From positions 1 to 64,000 of the forward strand of contig CAYWGQ010000001.1 of NCBI GenBank assembly GCA_964457725.1: a DNA stretch of 64,000 bases. Reading direction: 5' to 3'. Made by a program: the position numbers and the translations under genes. The notes under the pieces were generated by a model. The model saw only the letters and a list, made by a program, of their open reading frames with translations, had not been told where the DNA came from and made no database searches. Shown in pieces: positions 62,536 to 64,000 of this stretch. Each line of letters opens with the position of its first letter. The first letter of the stretch is position 1. Source of the stretch: FEN-1219 sp964457725. Lineage in GTDB: Bacteria; Pseudomonadota; Gammaproteobacteria; Steroidobacterales; Rariloculaceae.

Positions 62536-63153
62536 CTAGCGGCGCAGCGTCGTGCTCTCGGTGACGATCAAATCCATCGGCACGTCGTGGGGCTGCGGCT
62601 CGATCGTCGGCAGCCGAGCGTCGTCGAAACCGATGCCGACCGCGAGCGGGCGAGGCTCGAGCACCGCGAGCGTGCGGTCGTAATAGCCCCCGCCGTAGCC
62701 GAGCCGGTAGCAGCCTTCGTCGAAGCCGAGCACCGGGACTAGCACGATGTCCGGCTGGACCGGCAGCCGCTCGACCGGCGTCGGGATGTTCCACAGCCCA
62801 CGGCTCGACAGCTCCGTGCGCGAAGTCCACTGCCAGAACTCGAGCGGCGCGCTGCGCTCGACGATGACCGGCAGCGCGGCCGCCGCGAGCGTGTCGAGCG
62901 CGCCGCGGACGAAGCGCACGACGTCGATCTCGCCCTTGATCGGCCAGTAGAAGGCGAGCGTGCGCGAGGCGAGCGGCGGCAACGCCTCGGCGAGCCGCTC
63001 GAGCAACGCGCGGGCGCGCCGCTGGCGCTCCGCGCGGGGCAGCGATGCGCGCGCCTCGAGCAACCGTGCGCGCTCCGCCTTGCGCCAGCGGCTGACGGCC
63101 GGCCAATCCGGCGACCGTGCGACTCCTGATGCACCGTTCGTCATGGCTGTCAC
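62536..63153 (-). CDS. 5-formyltetrahydrofolate cyclo-ligase
   Basis: 205 residues. Converts 5-formyl-THF to 5,10-methenyl-THF with ATP. Family motifs: basic N-terminal helix (WRKAERARLLEARASLP), FYWPIKGEIDVV, and the nucleotide-binding VPVLGFDEGCYRLGYGGGYYDRTL near residues 135-157. The start is GTG at 63153, with an ATG 9 bp downstream as alternative; neither has a clear ribosome site. In many proteobacteria the gene follows zapA and 6S RNA, but neither is seen here. Confidence 0.92.
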   Translation of the reverse strand: MTAMTNGASGVARSPDWPAVSRWRKAERARLLEARASLPRAERQRRARALLERLAEALPPLASRTLAFYWPIKGEIDVVRFVRGALDTLAAAALPVIVERSAPLEFWQWTSRTELSSRGLWNIPTPVERLPVQPDIVLVPVLGFDEGCYRLGYGGGYYDRTLAVLEPRPLAVGIGFDDARLPTIEPQPHDVPMDLIVTESTTLRR

Positions 63154-63365
63154 GCTAGCGGCCGGCGCCGCCGGTCACAAACGAGAAATGCCGACGCCGC
63201 CCATCGATCCGCTCGATGCGAAGCGCTCGGAGCCGCGCGGCAGCGTGCTTCGATCGGCGTCGCCGATGACCGCGGCGGAAAGATTTCGTTTGTGGCGCAT
63301 CGAAGCGGCTGCCCATACTGCGCCCCTCTTCGAAGCCTGCGACGACGCCCGCGAGTCTGACTGCG

Positions 63366-64000
63366 ATGGCCGCCCTGCCCAAAGACACGGTCGCGACGGC
63401 CGTGCCGCCCGCGACGCTCGATGCGCTCGACGCGCTGGCCGCACCGCTCACGCGCGAGCAGCTGCTGTGGACGAGCGGCTATCTGGCCGGCCTCGCGTCC
63501 GCGCGCGCGGCGGGCATCGGCGAGCCGGCGGCCGCGAGCACGCCGGACGACTCGCCGTGGCTCATTCTGTATGCGACCGAAACCGGCAACGCGCGTCGGA
63601 TCGCGAAGGCGCTCGACGAGGATCTGCGCGGCGCGGGCGTCGCAACCGAGGTCCTCGATCTGCGCGATTACGATCCGAAGGCGCTGCGCCGCGCGCGCCG
63701 CGCGACGTTCGTCGTCGCGACCCACGGGCTCGGCGATCCGCCGGAGGGAACGGAAGCGTTCTTCGATTATTGGTTCGGCGAGCGTGCGCCCCGGCTCGAG
63801 TCGCTCCGCTACTCCGTGCTCGCGCTCGGCGATTCGACCTACGTCGAGTTCTGCGGCGTCGGCCGGCGCTGGGACGAGCGGCTCGAAGCGCTCGGCGCGA
63901 CGCGCGTCCACGAGCGGATCGACTGCGACGTCGATTACGAGGCGCCGGCCGCCGCGTGGCGCAGCGGCGTCGCCGAGGTCGCACGGAAGGAGCGCGACGA
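63366..64000 (+). CDS. cysJ: sulfite reductase flavoprotein alpha chain (CysJ-like), 5' part
   Basis: The first 211 residues; the gene runs off the right edge. An N-terminal helical leader typical of CysJ (LTREQLLWTSGYLAG, about residues 28-42) is followed by a flavodoxin domain with the FMN-phosphate loop LYATETGNARRIA and the THGLGDPPEGTEAFF and LALGDSTYVEFCG loops. The FAD/NADPH reductase part lies outside. It would pass electrons from NADPH to the hemoprotein CysI in sulfate assimilation. Other diflavin reductases are possible, but the leader favours CysJ. Confidence 0.88.
   Translation, partial: MAALPKDTVATAVPPATLDALDALAAPLTREQLLWTSGYLAGLASARAAGIGEPAAASTPDDSPWLILYATETGNARRIAKALDEDLRGAGVATEVLDLRDYDPKALRRARRATFVVATHGLGDPPEGTEAFFDYWFGERAPRLESLRYSVLALGDSTYVEFCGVGRRWDERLEALGATRVHERIDCDVDYEAPAAAWRSGVAEVARKERD

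Overview
The window is high in G+C, coding-dense and bacterial. The gene families point to a gammaproteobacterium, probably a free-living aerobic heterotroph. The signs are a TonB-dependent receptor, many secreted proteins, several carboxylate transporters (TRAP, DASS, SSS/DUF4212), a sodium-pumping oxaloacetate decarboxylase, bacterial NHEJ, and short palindromic repeats of the GTAGGAGCGGCT...AGCCGC type often seen in Xanthomonadales- and Steroidobacterales-like genomes. The class assignment is inference. A run of 10 N at 58036-58045, flanked by low-complexity G/C sequence, shows that this is a draft scaffold. I see no tRNA, rRNA, CRISPR array, transposase or phage gene.

Layout, left to right. 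1-6980: a truncated TonB-dependent receptor with a promoter and operator-like palindrome, then (same strand, upstream) glycerol kinase in a tight four-gene run with a PF03601-type exporter and two small proteins, and a divergent homocysteine S-methyltransferase. 6981-7416: a nested palindromic element without genes. 7417-14260: secreted alpha/beta hydrolase, DUF486 protein, SSS symporter with its DUF4212 partner, and a TRAP transporter (fused DctQM plus DctP). 14410-21915: glutathionyl-hydroquinone reductase, PfpI-like protein, MFS transporter, secreted metallo-beta-lactamase-fold protein, and oadGAB. 22058-28531: a sigma54-type promoter, a ferritin-like protein of unknown family, a hemerythrin-DUF892 fusion, then treZ and malQ. 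28676-36500: secreted amidohydrolase, MddA-like methyltransferase, an Ig/FN3 protein, a secreted AhpD-like protein, O-methyltransferase, cupin, glycine-zipper protein and a DUF6152-type protein. 37416-43519: LigD facing two tandem Ku genes, then an ECF-type sigma factor with a composite anti-sigma/TonB/TPR protein. 43616-57897: DMT exporter, secreted trypsin-like protease, and a block of exported oxidative proteins (Rieske, PQQ dehydrogenase, SMP-30-like, DUF1552, DUF1592-type cytochrome, three proteins built from DUF6152 and a second domain, and a VAO/PCMH flavoprotein). 58123-64000: DASS transporter, pirin, Rnk, LysR regulator, 5-formyl-THF cyclo-ligase and the start of a CysJ-like flavoprotein.

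How the genes fit together. The carboxylate transporters and oadGAB suggest growth on organic acids coupled to sodium ions. The 45.6-57.9 kb block looks like a periplasmic oxidation module for alcohols or aromatics, joining PQQ, heme, Fe-S and flavin proteins. The proteins carrying DUF6152-type domains all place His-His directly after a predicted signal-peptidase site, which would make a mature N-terminal histidine; that is the most interesting unexplained feature here. The 22-28.5 kb block pairs di-iron proteins with trehalose/glucan enzymes and resembles a stress operon.
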